Below are positions 42,290 to 51,561 of a DNA stretch of 64,000 nucleotides, piece by piece. The stretch comes from JAFGRU01 sp963665915 (lineage in GTDB: Bacteria > Desulfobacterota > Desulfuromonadia > Desulfuromonadales > JAAYDE01), in NCBI GenBank assembly GCA_963665915.2, contig CAXXSG010000013.1, positions 124,001 through 188,000 on the forward strand, in the 5' to 3' direction. Each line of letters starts with the position of its first letter. Positions within the stretch are counted from its first letter, which is position 1. The notes under the pieces were generated by a model. It was not told the DNA's origin, did not search any database, and saw only the letters and a program-made list of their open reading frames with translations. The position numbers and the translations under genes were made by a program.

Positions 42290-43087
42290 ATGAGCCTAAT
42301 CGATGACATCACTCTCGGCCGCTTCTATCCCCGGGATTCCATTCTTCACCATCTGGACCCGAGAATTAAATTGGCCGTCCTACCACTATTTGTCATCGCC
42401 TCTTTTTCCGGCTCCGGTTTTTCCCACCTGGCCCTGCTGGCGTGTGCAGCCGCTCTTCTGATCATTCTCGCCAAGGTCGCCTGGAAAGTCTGGTGGCGGG
42501 GGATCTGGATTTTTCGCTGGCTGTTTCTGTTCACACTGCTCCTGCATATCCTCCTCTCGCCCGGTAAAACCCTGCTCGGAGTTGCCTGGCTGTCTCAGGA
42601 TGGGTTGAGGCAGGGGGTTCTGGTCTGCCTGCAGTTGACCTTGGCCGTCACGTTTTCCTCTCTCATTACTCTGACGACTCCGCCTTCGAAAATTGCTGCG
42701 GCACTTCTGAGCCTTCTGTCCCCCCTGAAGCGCATAGGCGTTCCCGCACAAAAAATATCTTTTCTTTTCAGCCTTGTTCTGGAGTTCATTCCAGTGCTGC
42801 GAGAGGAGGCAAAAGACCTTATCCTGGAATGCAGTTACATCAAAACCAGGGATGACAACCTTTTTAAGGTTGTTCAAAAAAAAATCCAGGTGTTGAGCCA
42901 GGTTGTCCCCCTGCTTCTTCATCGACTGGTGGAACGGGCGGATAAAATGGCCCGGGCTTATGCAGAAGGTGAGCTTTCCACCGACCAGGAAGAGCCGCTT
43001 CAACCTCTGTCGGAGAATAAATACAATTATTTCGCCCTTGTACTGGGCCTGCTCTACCTTTTTCTGGCCTTCAGCAGGTTTGGATGA
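42290..43087 (+). CDS. EcfT/CbiQ-type transmembrane protein
   Basis: A 265-residue membrane protein of the energy-coupling factor transmembrane family. It begins with GRFYPRDSILHHLDPRIKLA, the typical N-terminal motif, and has five or six predicted membrane segments. The C-terminal coupling part reads LVERADKMARAYAEGE. EcfT normally links two ATPases with a substrate-binding S protein for vitamin or metal uptake; neither partner is nearby. ATG 42290 is chosen, TTG 42281 being possible. Its TGA overlaps the truA ATG (ATGA). Confidence 0.85.
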   Translation: MSLIDDITLGRFYPRDSILHHLDPRIKLAVLPLFVIASFSGSGFSHLALLACAAALLIILAKVAWKVWWRGIWIFRWLFLFTLLLHILLSPGKTLLGVAWLSQDGLRQGVLVCLQLTLAVTFSSLITLTTPPSKIAAALLSLLSPLKRIGVPAQKISFLFSLVLEFIPVLREEAKDLILECSYIKTRDDNLFKVVQKKIQVLSQVVPLLLHRLVERADKMARAYAEGELSTDQEEPLQPLSENKYNYFALVLGLLYLFLAFSRFG

Positions 43088-43818
43088 AAACAATCAAATT
43101 GACCATAGAATACGTCGGCACCCGCTATGCGGGCTGGCAGGTTCAAGACAACGACCTTACCGTCCAGCAGAAAATGGAAGAAGCATTGGTAAAAATCCTG
43201 GGGGAGAAAGTCCGGCTCATTTCTTCCGGGCGCACTGATGCGGGTGTACATGCCCATGGCATGGTCGCGCATTTCCAAACCGAACGGGACCTCCCCTTGT
43301 CCGCCTTCCGGGAGGGGGTCAACCGCCACCTGCCTGAAGACATCGCCGTTCAGAAAGCTGAATTTGCTCCTCCCGGTTTTCATGCCCGCTACAGCGCCGA
43401 AGGCAAATGGTATCGCTACATCATTCTACAGGCTCCGGTGCGTGCTCCCTTGCTCCAGCCGTTCTGCTGGCACATCCGCACCCCCCTCAATGTCGAAACC
43501 ATGCAGAATGCGGCCGAAAGTTTTATCGGGTGTCATGATTTTGCAGGTTTTCGCTCCTCCTCCTGCGATGCGCAAACCACCATTAGAGAGATTTTCTCGA
43601 TTTCCGTGCACCAGGAAGATAAGAAGATCATCATTGATATCAAGGGCAGCGGTTTTCTTAAAAACATGGTGAGAAGAATGACGGGAACTCTGGTTGAAAT
43701 CGGTATGGGGAAAAAACTACCGACCGAAATCGAAGAAATGCTGTCCCGGGGAAAAGATGCCCCGGCCGGAAGAACAGCCCCCCCGCAAGGACTCTGCCTG
43801 ATGGAAGTCTGGTATTGA
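43084..43818 (+). CDS. truA: tRNA pseudouridine(38-40) synthase
   Basis: A 244-residue TruA that converts uridine 38, 39 and 40 of tRNA anticodon stems. It opens IKLTIEYVGTRYAGWQVQ; catalytic Asp52 is in SSGRTDAGVHAHG, followed by LPEDIAV and RFRSSSC-like FAGFRSSSC. The ending GLCLMEVWY is characteristic. It starts inside the ecfT-like stop codon, implying coupled translation. Confidence 0.95.
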   Translation: MKTIKLTIEYVGTRYAGWQVQDNDLTVQQKMEEALVKILGEKVRLISSGRTDAGVHAHGMVAHFQTERDLPLSAFREGVNRHLPEDIAVQKAEFAPPGFHARYSAEGKWYRYIILQAPVRAPLLQPFCWHIRTPLNVETMQNAAESFIGCHDFAGFRSSSCDAQTTIREIFSISVHQEDKKIIIDIKGSGFLKNMVRRMTGTLVEIGMGKKLPTEIEEMLSRGKDAPAGRTAPPQGLCLMEVWY

Positions 43819-43883
43819 ACTTTTCTGCCGGACCGTTCCGCCAAATCGGTATTCCTGGAAAAACACGGATGTTTTTCTATCTT

Positions 43884-44053
43884 CTAGGCGTGTGTCGGAC
43901 TTGGGGGATCGTCACGAGAAAAAGTGAAATCGAGAACAAAATTTCGCAAATTTGAGAGCGAATAGCGGGACTATTTGTCGAAAATTTGTGGAAATATGGA
44001 CCGATTTTCCTTTTTTCGCAGTAGATTCATGCCTAAGTCCGACACACTCCTAG
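43884..44053 (+). repeat. Inverted-repeat element, family 2, copy B (170 bp)
   Basis: The best-preserved family 2 copy. Left end CTAGGCGTGTGTCGGACTTG (from 43884) and the reverse complement of the right end CTAGGAGTGTGTCGGACTTA (to 44053) agree at nearly every base over about 22 bases. CTAG stands at both edges. The interior is A/T-rich and non-coding. The gap 43819-44137 contains nothing else recognisable. Confidence 0.88.
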
Positions 44054-44137
44054 CGCCCCGCTAAACTTTCCTTGTGAGGCCGGAAAGACCCATGTTAAAG
44101 TGACGAAAATTCAGCAATAAAGGTGTAACTATATAAA

Positions 44138-46651
44138 ATGATAAGTTTTTCTGAAATTCTGGCACAAATCAACCGGCCGTCCCGGTACCTCGGCGGCGAG
44201 TTGGGGAGTATTCGCAAGGAACAATCGAAAGTGGATGTGCGGGTGGCCCTGGCTTTCCCTGATGTCTATGAAATCGGCATGAGCAACACCGGCCTTGCCA
44301 TCCTCTACCACCTCCTCAACCAATGCGAATGGATAGGAGCCGAACGCGTCTATGCGCCTTGGCCGGATATGGAGGAGAAATTACGCTCGCAGGGAATCCT
44401 TCTGTCCTCCCTTGAATCTGAAGTCCCCTTGAAAAAGTTCGATGTCCTGGGCTTCACACTGCAGTACGAACTTTCCTACACCAATGTCCTTAACATGCTT
44501 AGACTTGCAGGGATTCCGCTTCATTCCGACCAGAGAGGAGAAGATTTCCCCCTGGTGATTGCCGGCGGACCCTGCGCCTTCAATCCAGAACCCCTGGCCG
44601 ATTTTCTCGACTGCGTGGTGATCGGCGACGGTGAAGAGGTCTTCCCGGAGCTCTGCCAGACCGTCCGAAGAGCCAAACAAACCGGCGAACCCCGTTCCAT
44701 TCTTCTCAAACGGTTGGCGAAAATCGAAGGGGTCTATATTCCTTCCTTTTTTTCCGTGGAGTATTGTCCCGACGGCACAGTTTCCTGCTTCCACCCGCTG
44801 GAGAACAATGCGCCCCGCATCCGTCGCAGCATACTGACCGACCTGGAGGGTGCACCCTTTCCAGACAACCCGATAGTACCATTCATGAATACGGTCCATG
44901 ATCGGGTGGCCGTTGAAATATCACGGGGCTGTACCCGGGGCTGCCGGTTCTGCCAGGCCGGCTTCATTTACCGTCCGGTGCGCGAACGCAGCCCGGAGAG
45001 AATCTCTTCCCTTATCGAAGACTCTCTGAAAAAAACCGGCTACGGAGAGGTCTCTCTCCTGTCCCTGTCTGCTGGAGACTATGGTTGCATGGAAGCTCTT
45101 TTAAAGCACCTCATGTCCAATCTCTCCGCGCAGAAAGTATCGGTCTCTCTCCCCAGTCTGCGAATTGGCTCCCTCAGCGAAGAAATCCTCAATGAAATCC
45201 GCAAAATCCGCAAAACAGGTCTGACCCTGGCGCCGGAAGCGGGAACCGAACGCCTCCGCAGAATCATCAACAAAGACATCAGCGAGGAGGACCTGTTGCA
45301 CAACTGTCAGCTTGCTTTTTCCCTGGGGTGGCGGCTGGTCAAGCTCTATTTTATGATGGGGCTTCCGACCGAAACCGAAGAAGACCTGGCGGCGATCGTG
45401 AACCTGGCCGCCAGGGTCAAGCAAAGCGGGAAAGGGACCCAGGGGGGGAGCGACGTGAATGTCTCAGTTTCCACCTTCGTCCCCAAACCCCACACTCCCT
45501 TCCAATGGGAACCGCAGATCAGCATCGAAACCATTCATGAGAAACATGAATTCCTGTGGGTGGCTTTAAAGGGAAAAAAGCTCCGTCTCAAGCGCCACGA
45601 CGCCCACCTTTCTTTTTTGGAGGGGGTTTTTGCCCGGGGCGACCGACGCCTCGGGAAAGTCCTTGAAAAGGCCGTGGAAGGGGGATGCCGGTTTGATGGC
45701 TGGACGGAGCACTTCAATTTTGAGCGCTGGATGGAGGCCTTCCAGGCCTGCCGGGTCGATCCCCATTGGTATCTGCGAAAACGGGAGGAAAGTGAAACCC
45801 TCCCCTGGGATCATATCGACTCGGGAATCGAGAAAAGTTTCTTCCTCGAAGAGAAGAAAAAAGCCGGCCTGGAAGCCCCGACATCCGATTGTCGCTTCAG
45901 CCATTGCACCGGATGCGGCATCTGTGATTTCAAAAACATAAAAAACCGACTGTCTAAAGACGAGCCCTTTCATTTAAGGCCGTTTGCCTCTACTGATCCG
46001 CTCCCGAAAAATGATCCGCCAAAACGGCATAAGGTCCGCCTGCGGCTCGCAAAAGAAGGAAAAGCCCGGTTTATCGGCCACCTTGAATTCATGACGGTTT
46101 TTCATCGCGCCGTGAGACGAGCTGGGATTCCGATAAAATTTTCTGAAGGATTTCACCCGGCACCGCGAATATCCTTTGCCGACGCCCTCTCGGCCGGCGT
46201 GGCAAGCCGTGCCGAAATAATTGACCTGGAACTCCTGGGGGCTGTCCAACCCGGGGATATTGCTGTACAATTAAATCGCCAGCTGCCTGTCGGGCTCGAA
46301 GTCCTGGAAGCCTGGGGAATCGGCCCGGAAACAGCTTCACCAGGCGACTCGATTGAGGAAAGCTGCTTTAATGTCAGCCTCCCGGACAATATCCCCGTGG
46401 ACCTCAACAGGCGCATTGAAGATTTTCTCGTAACTGATAAAATCACAATTATCCGGGACCAAAAAAAAGCCCGGAAACAGGTTGATATCCGTGCCCCCAT
46501 ACGTAGTATCGAGTGGGAGGGAAACACTCTGGTGCTGAAAATGTCCAAAGGCAACCCGCTCTTTGCCGTGGGATACCTGCTCGGTTGCAGCCTGGATGAG
46601 ACCCGAGCCCTGGCAATAACCAAAACCTGTGTAATTCTGAAATCGACTTAA
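44138..46651 (+). CDS. B12-binding-type radical SAM protein fused to a radical-SAM-linked (DUF2344) domain
   Basis: An 837-residue fusion (TIGR03960 plus TIGR03936 type). The N-terminal part up to about 200 resembles a cobalamin-binding domain. The radical SAM cluster is Cys265, Cys269 and Cys272 in RGCTRGCRFCQAG. A second cysteine patch, SHCTGCGICDF, lies around residue 590. The C-terminal domain from about 625 has LRLAKEGKARFIGHLEFMTV and FSEGFHPAPRISFADALS. The gene is classically placed before rng in this bacterial group; its reaction is unknown, and a role in RNA or ribosome maturation is only suggested by context. The spacing to rng is 71 bases. Confidence 0.92.
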   Translation: MISFSEILAQINRPSRYLGGELGSIRKEQSKVDVRVALAFPDVYEIGMSNTGLAILYHLLNQCEWIGAERVYAPWPDMEEKLRSQGILLSSLESEVPLKKFDVLGFTLQYELSYTNVLNMLRLAGIPLHSDQRGEDFPLVIAGGPCAFNPEPLADFLDCVVIGDGEEVFPELCQTVRRAKQTGEPRSILLKRLAKIEGVYIPSFFSVEYCPDGTVSCFHPLENNAPRIRRSILTDLEGAPFPDNPIVPFMNTVHDRVAVEISRGCTRGCRFCQAGFIYRPVRERSPERISSLIEDSLKKTGYGEVSLLSLSAGDYGCMEALLKHLMSNLSAQKVSVSLPSLRIGSLSEEILNEIRKIRKTGLTLAPEAGTERLRRIINKDISEEDLLHNCQLAFSLGWRLVKLYFMMGLPTETEEDLAAIVNLAARVKQSGKGTQGGSDVNVSVSTFVPKPHTPFQWEPQISIETIHEKHEFLWVALKGKKLRLKRHDAHLSFLEGVFARGDRRLGKVLEKAVEGGCRFDGWTEHFNFERWMEAFQACRVDPHWYLRKREESETLPWDHIDSGIEKSFFLEEKKKAGLEAPTSDCRFSHCTGCGICDFKNIKNRLSKDEPFHLRPFASTDPLPKNDPPKRHKVRLRLAKEGKARFIGHLEFMTVFHRAVRRAGIPIKFSEGFHPAPRISFADALSAGVASRAEIIDLELLGAVQPGDIAVQLNRQLPVGLEVLEAWGIGPETASPGDSIEESCFNVSLPDNIPVDLNRRIEDFLVTDKITIIRDQKKARKQVDIRAPIRSIEWEGNTLVLKMSKGNPLFAVGYLLGCSLDETRALAITKTCVILKST

Positions 46652-46722
46652 TCTTTTTTTTCGGTTAAATTTATATATTGAGTTATTTCTCCTGGATTTA
46701 ACTTTATCCGGAAGGAGGTGTT

Positions 46723-48234
46723 ATGACAAAAGAACTGGTAGTCAGTTCGACGTCAAATGAAACGCGGGTCGCTTTGCTGGAAAACGGCCATATCGCTGAA
46801 CTTTATATTGAACGCGGACATGAAAAAGGCATTGTCGGGAATATTTACCTGGGAAAAGTCATTCGCGTTCTACCCGGAATGCAGGCCGCTTTCGTCGACA
46901 TCGGACTCGGAAAAGCCGCTTTCCTTTATGTCGCCGATGTACGTTCCGAAATAGAAGCTTTAGAAGAGTTTATTGATGAGGGCCGCCGTAATGTTGGTGA
47001 CGAGGAGGCCGTGGAAAATGGTATTCACCCTTTGCCCCCGATCGAGGACCTCCTCCAGGAAGGGCAGGAACTCCTGGTCGAAATAGCCAAAGAGCCGATC
47101 GGAACTAAGGGAGCACGCATAACCTCCTATATAACTCTTCCAGGACGCCACCTGGTCTACATGCCGACCGTCGACCACATCGGTATTTCGCGACGCATCG
47201 AAAACGAAGAGGAAAAGGAGCGCCTGCGCGCGCTGATTGAAAATCTTCAACAGCCGGGGACCGGATTCATAGTGCGTACCGCGGCTGAAGGGAAGGCCGA
47301 GGAAGACCTGCAGAACGATGTGGACTATCTGGTGGGACTGTGGAAGGACATTCAGCAACGCAGAGAGAACAAAGTCCCCCCCGCATTGATTCATTCGGAC
47401 CTTGATGTAACCAGCCGAGTCCTCCGTGATATCCTGACCGAAGATGTGGAACGCCTGATAGTCGACTCCGAAGAGGAGTTCAACAAAATTCATAATTTCA
47501 TCCGCCGGTTCATGCCCAAGCTACGGGTAGCGGTGGAACTGTATCGGGGCAAGGAGCCTATTTTCGATTCATTCGGACTGGAAATCGAAATTGCCCGCGC
47601 TCTTGGCCGCAAGGTCTGGTTGAAAAGCGGCGGCTACATTACCGTGGAGCAGACGGAAGCCCTCACGGCGGTGGATGTGAACACGGGCCGTTTTGTCGGC
47701 AAGCATAACCTCGAGGATACGATTTTCAAAACCAACCTGGAGGCAGTCAAGGAGATCGCTTTTCAACTCAGGCTCCGCAATATCGGCGGCCTAATTATCA
47801 TCGATTTCATTGACATGGAAAAAGAAGTCCACCGTGAAAAAGTCCATTCCGCCCTGGAGGAAGCCCTTCAGAATGACAAGAGCAAAACGAATATCCTCAA
47901 AATCTCCGAACTCGGCCTGGTGGAAATGACGCGCAAACGGGTTCGCGAAAGCATCGGCCGGACCTTGTGCGAATCCTGTCCTTATTGTGAAGGGAAAGGA
48001 TATGTAAAAAGCCGCCCCACCATGGCCTATGAAATCATCCGCGAGCTGGAGCGGGAAATGCAAGATCGCGACAACAAAAATCTGACGATTCTCGTTCATC
48101 CCGATATTGCCGCTTTTCTTTATGATGAAGAGCATGGCGGTATTGAAGACCTGGAGATCCGGTATAATAACCGGATAACAATCAAAGCCCGGCAGAGCTA
48201 CCACCTTGAACAATACGAAATTTTTGAAGAATGA
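46723..48234 (+). CDS. rng: Ribonuclease G/E family endoribonuclease
   Basis: A 503-residue Rne/Rng-type nuclease. The S1 domain (about 35-130) includes GNIYLGKVIRVLPGMQAAFV. The DNase-I-like catalytic part carries ALTAVDVNTGRFVG and LIIIDFIDM, whose acidic residues bind magnesium. CESCPYCEGKGYV forms the zinc link. The long C-terminal scaffold of RNase E is absent, so the length is of RNase G type. It matures 16S rRNA and cuts mRNA. An extended ribosome site GGAAGGAGGTG precedes the ATG. Confidence 0.95.
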   Translation: MTKELVVSSTSNETRVALLENGHIAELYIERGHEKGIVGNIYLGKVIRVLPGMQAAFVDIGLGKAAFLYVADVRSEIEALEEFIDEGRRNVGDEEAVENGIHPLPPIEDLLQEGQELLVEIAKEPIGTKGARITSYITLPGRHLVYMPTVDHIGISRRIENEEEKERLRALIENLQQPGTGFIVRTAAEGKAEEDLQNDVDYLVGLWKDIQQRRENKVPPALIHSDLDVTSRVLRDILTEDVERLIVDSEEEFNKIHNFIRRFMPKLRVAVELYRGKEPIFDSFGLEIEIARALGRKVWLKSGGYITVEQTEALTAVDVNTGRFVGKHNLEDTIFKTNLEAVKEIAFQLRLRNIGGLIIIDFIDMEKEVHREKVHSALEEALQNDKSKTNILKISELGLVEMTRKRVRESIGRTLCESCPYCEGKGYVKSRPTMAYEIIRELEREMQDRDNKNLTILVHPDIAAFLYDEEHGGIEDLEIRYNNRITIKARQSYHLEQYEIFEE

Positions 48235-48242
48235 ATTTTCCC

Positions 48243-48271
48243 TTGACAGGATTCCGCCTTCTAAATATAGT
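48243..48271 (+). promoter_or_regulatory. Consensus promoter of rplU-rpmA
   Basis: TTGACA (48243-48248) and TATAGT (48266-48271) are exactly 17 bases apart, about 45 bases before rplU. It is the best sigma-70 match in the window. Confidence 0.85.
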
Positions 48272-48315
48272 GCTGTATTCTGTAGTCAAACAAAGTAGAA
48301 ACGGAGTGAATTTCA

Positions 48316-48624
48316 ATGTATGCCATTATCCGAACCGGAGGAAAACAATATAAGGTTTCCGAAGGTGACTTTTTGAAGGTTGAAAAACTGGTAGGTGACG
48401 TCGGTGATACCGTCGAACTTGATGAAGTTCTCATGCTTGGTGCTGAAGAGACCAAAATCGGCAATCCACTGGTTCCCGGTGCAAAGGTCAAGGCCCAGAT
48501 TATCGAACAGAAAAAAGACCGCAAAGTACTGGTATTTCATGCCAAGAGACGGAAGGGGTATCGTAAAATCTACGGACATCGCCAACCGTTGACCCGACTG
48601 AAAATACTGGGTGTTGAAGCGTAA
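48316..48624 (+). CDS. rplU: Large ribosomal subunit protein bL21
   Basis: A 102-residue bL21. It opens MYAIIRTGGKQYKVSEGDFL and ends with the basic KRRKGYRKIYGHRQPLTRLK. The protein binds 23S rRNA. Length and order before rpmA are standard. It follows its own strong promoter. Confidence 0.97.
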   Translation: MYAIIRTGGKQYKVSEGDFLKVEKLVGDVGDTVELDEVLMLGAEETKIGNPLVPGAKVKAQIIEQKKDRKVLVFHAKRRKGYRKIYGHRQPLTRLKILGVEA

Positions 48625-48636
48625 GGAGAAATAATC

Positions 48637-48891
48637 ATGGCACATAAGAAAGCAGGCGGTAGCTCACGAAACGGCCGGGATACTTGTGGAAAACGTCTGG
48701 GAGTCAAACGTTCTGATGGTCAGGCGGTTACAGCAGGGTCCATACTTGTCAGACAACGCGGAACCACTTTCCACCCAGGCAACAATGTCGGGTGCGGAAA
48801 TGACTATACCCTCTTTTCGCTGGTTGACGGCGTTGTAAAATTCGAGCGCAAAGACAAGACCCGCCGAAAAATCAGCGTATACGCAGGTTGA
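48637..48891 (+). CDS. rpmA: Large ribosomal subunit protein bL27
   Basis: An 84-residue bL27. It opens MAHKKAGGSSRNGRDTCGKR, has the usual GSILVRQRGTTFHPG core and is at the peptidyl-transferase centre. There is no N-terminal cleavable extension of the Firmicutes type. AAGGAGA precedes the ATG, 12 bases after rplU. A strong terminator follows. Confidence 0.97.
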   Translation: MAHKKAGGSSRNGRDTCGKRLGVKRSDGQAVTAGSILVRQRGTTFHPGNNVGCGNDYTLFSLVDGVVKFERKDKTRRKISVYAG

Positions 48892-48924
48892 CAATTATCA
48901 ATCTGTCTGCAAGAAACTCGCTTT

Positions 48925-48961
48925 AAAAAAGCCCGAAGTATTTATAACTTCGGGCTTTTTT
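48925..48961 (+). terminator. Terminator after rpmA
   Basis: AAAAAAGCCCGAAGT (48925-48939) and ACTTCGGGCTTTTTT (48947-48961) form a 15-pair stem. It is the strongest intrinsic terminator in the window and lies just before a family 1 repeat. Confidence 0.95.
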
Positions 48962-48966
48962 AACCT

Positions 48967-49150
48967 TTAAACCGGTTTTTTGATGAGGCTTTGTCGCGAA
49001 GCCGGTAAGTGTGCGTAAGATCAGGCTGAGCACAGTGACACGCGATGTAGACGTACTTGCAGTACGTCGAAGAGCAAGGAGCGAGCACGGCCTGAGATGG
49101 CGTGCAATTGACGGTTTCAGCAAAAGTTTTCATTGAATAAGCCGAGTTTA
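48967..49150 (+). repeat. Inverted-repeat element, family 1, copy 2 (184 bp)
   Basis: Same length and orientation as copy 1. It begins TTAAACCGG and ends CCGAGTTTA. The inner palindrome is extended to GACGTAC/GTACGTC around TTGCA. The stem TCAGGCT (49021-49027) with GGCCTGA (49089-49095) keeps pairing although both arms differ from copies 1 and 3. It lies between the rpmA terminator and obgE. Confidence 0.88.
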
Positions 49151-49214
49151 TCCCAATAGCTGCTATAGTTCAGGGCAGAAACTTCTTTTCCCCCGGAATC
49201 AAAAAAACAGCGCC

Positions 49215-50261
49215 ATGAAATTTATAGATCGTGCAAAAATTTTTATCAAAGCCGGTGACGGTGGAAGGGGATGCGCCTCCTTCCGCAGGGAAAAATTTAT
49301 TCCTAAGGGGGGACCTGACGGCGGCAACGGGGGCGACGGCGGTAATGTCTATTTCGAGATTGACAAAGGCCTCTCGACCCTGGCCGGATTCCGTAAAAAA
49401 GTCCACTTTAAAGCCTGTAGTGGCAGTCATGGAAAAGGCAAAAACAAGCACGGCAAAAAGGGGGCACCTCTCATCATTCAGGTCCCACCCGGAACCATAC
49501 TCTATGAGGCTGAAAGCGAAAGACTGGTGGCGGATTTGGCTGACTCAGCCGAGAAAATCTGTCTCTTCAAAGGGGGAAGAGGCGGCCGCGGCAATACTTC
49601 TCTCTCCTACCGGGGTAAAAACGGTTGTCTGGTGGACTACGCTGACGACGGCCAACCCGGTGAAGAAGGATGGCTGCGACTGGAACTCAAGCTTCTCGCC
49701 GATGTGGGCCTGGTGGGTCTCCCCAACGCCGGTAAATCGACTTTCATTTCCGCGGTCTCCGAAGCCCGCCCGAAAATTGCGGACTATCCTTTTACCACTC
49801 TGACACCTCAATTGGGCGTTGTTCAGTATGACGACTTCAAAAGTTTCGTTCTGGCTGACATCCCCGGTTTGATCAAGGGAGCCAGCCAGGGGCAGGGCCT
49901 GGGTTTTCATTTTCTGAGGCAGGTCGAAAGGACCTCTATCCTCCTCCACCTGATCGACCTCTCAGTTCCGGAGAACGAGGATCCCATCATAAATTACGAG
50001 ACTATTAACCGAGAGCTGGAACAACACGGCGGAAACCTTCTGCAGAAACCTCAATTCATCGTCTTCACCAAAATGGACATTCCGGATGCGCAGGAAAAAG
50101 CCGCCGAGATCCTCCCTTATTTCGAATCGAAAGATCTACGCATCTTTCAGGTTTCGGCTGTTACCGGCCAGGGGATGAAGGACTTGGTAAGAGATGTCGG
50201 ATGGAAAATTGAAGAGATGAAAGCCGCTCAGCACAAGGCCGAAGCTTCTGCGCAACCTTGA
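49215..50261 (+). CDS. obgE: Obg-family GTPase
   Basis: A 348-residue GTPase acting in 50S ribosome assembly. The glycine-rich Obg domain (1-158) has IKAGDGGRGCASFRREKFIP and GGNGGDGGNV. The G domain carries GLPNAGKST (P-loop), DIPGLIKGASQGQGLGFHFL (switch II) and FTKMD (guanine specificity). The variable C-terminal OCT domain is missing; the tail is only about 20 residues. It follows rpmA as in most bacteria, here with a terminator and a repeat between. Confidence 0.95.
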   Translation: MKFIDRAKIFIKAGDGGRGCASFRREKFIPKGGPDGGNGGDGGNVYFEIDKGLSTLAGFRKKVHFKACSGSHGKGKNKHGKKGAPLIIQVPPGTILYEAESERLVADLADSAEKICLFKGGRGGRGNTSLSYRGKNGCLVDYADDGQPGEEGWLRLELKLLADVGLVGLPNAGKSTFISAVSEARPKIADYPFTTLTPQLGVVQYDDFKSFVLADIPGLIKGASQGQGLGFHFLRQVERTSILLHLIDLSVPENEDPIINYETINRELEQHGGNLLQKPQFIVFTKMDIPDAQEKAAEILPYFESKDLRIFQVSAVTGQGMKDLVRDVGWKIEEMKAAQHKAEASAQP

Positions 50262-50406
50262 CAAAAAACTTTTCCCGAAGCTAAGATGGGAAGCTTTTCA
50301 GCCTATCGACTGCAGTGTACGTTAGGCAACTCCTGCTGACTGAACTCCACCCCCAGGCTGACAACCGGAACCGTCCATATAAATTTCAACCATCAGGGTA
50401 ACCCCG

Positions 50407-51561
50407 ATGCTCAAAGAACTCCTCCCTACCGTCAAACGGATCGTCATAAAAATCGGTAGCGGTGTCATTTCCACGAACACGGGCCTTGACGGTGCCATAA
50501 TTGACTCTATATCGGACGATATCTGCCAACTGATTCGGGAAGGCTACGAACTTACAATAGTTTCATCCGGTGCCATTTCAGCGGGGAAGCAGGACCTCTT
50601 TATCAACGGCAAGCCCCCATCGATCCCCCTCAAGCAGGCGGCGGCTGCCATCGGCCAGAGCCGCTTGATGCGTTACTACAAGAAAGCGTTCCGAAGTCAG
50701 AATTTCAAGGTCGGGCAGATTCTCCTCACCCGGGAGGATCTTACCGACCGCAAACGCTACCTGAATGCCCGCAATACGGTAAAAACGCTCCTTGAGTACA
50801 AGGTGACCCCTATCATCAATGAAAATGACACGGTGGCCGTCGAGGAGATCAAGTTCGGCGACAACGACAACCTGTCTGCCATGGTGACGGCCCTGGTGGA
50901 AGCCCAGATGCTCATCATCCTGTCCGACGTGGACGGTCTGTTCAATTGTGACCCGAATAAACATCCGGACGCCAAGATAATTCCGGTCGTAGAAAAAATC
51001 ACCGGAGAGATCGAAGCCATGGCCGGGGATTCAAACACCACCTTGGGGACAGGAGGGATGATCACTAAAATCCAGGCCGCAAAAAGGGCCTCGCTGTTCG
51101 GCGTCGGCACGGTCATCGTCAACGGCCGCACACCCGGCATCCTCCGGCAGGTTATGGGTGGAGAAAATGTCGGCACACTGTTCCTTCCTTCCTCACGCAA
51201 AATGGCCGCCAGGAAGCACTGGATTGCTTTCACCAAAAAAACCAGTGGAAAACTGTTTCTCGATGAAGGGGCCGTCAAAGCCGTTCTTTGCCAAGGCAAA
51301 AGCCTTCTTCCGTCGGGTATCAAGCAGGTGGAAGGACGTTTCGGCCGAGGGGATGCGGTGAGCCTGTGTGACCTTCAGGGGAAAGAAATCGCCAGGGGGG
51401 TCAGCGATTATGCGCAAGGGGAAATTCTTCAGATTATGGGTCAGAAAAGCTCCCGCATAAGGGATATTCTTGGCTATAAATATCACGAAGAAGTGATTCA
51501 TCGGGATAATATGGTTATCAAACGTTCAACCCCCTATCAGGATGGAGATTCGGATGAGTGA
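50407..51561 (+). CDS. proB: Glutamate 5-kinase
   Basis: A 384-residue enzyme, first step of proline synthesis. The amino acid kinase domain opens KRIVIKIGSGVISTNTGL, has NENDTVAVEEIKFGDNDNLS and LLFNCDPNKHP-like DVDGLFNCDP. A C-terminal PUA domain (about 285-375) with GKSLLPSGIKQVEGRFGRGD is present, as in E. coli. Proline feedback inhibition is expected for this form. It overlaps proA by eight bases. Confidence 0.95.
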   Translation: MLKELLPTVKRIVIKIGSGVISTNTGLDGAIIDSISDDICQLIREGYELTIVSSGAISAGKQDLFINGKPPSIPLKQAAAAIGQSRLMRYYKKAFRSQNFKVGQILLTREDLTDRKRYLNARNTVKTLLEYKVTPIINENDTVAVEEIKFGDNDNLSAMVTALVEAQMLIILSDVDGLFNCDPNKHPDAKIIPVVEKITGEIEAMAGDSNTTLGTGGMITKIQAAKRASLFGVGTVIVNGRTPGILRQVMGGENVGTLFLPSSRKMAARKHWIAFTKKTSGKLFLDEGAVKAVLCQGKSLLPSGIKQVEGRFGRGDAVSLCDLQGKEIARGVSDYAQGEILQIMGQKSSRIRDILGYKYHEEVIHRDNMVIKRSTPYQDGDSDE

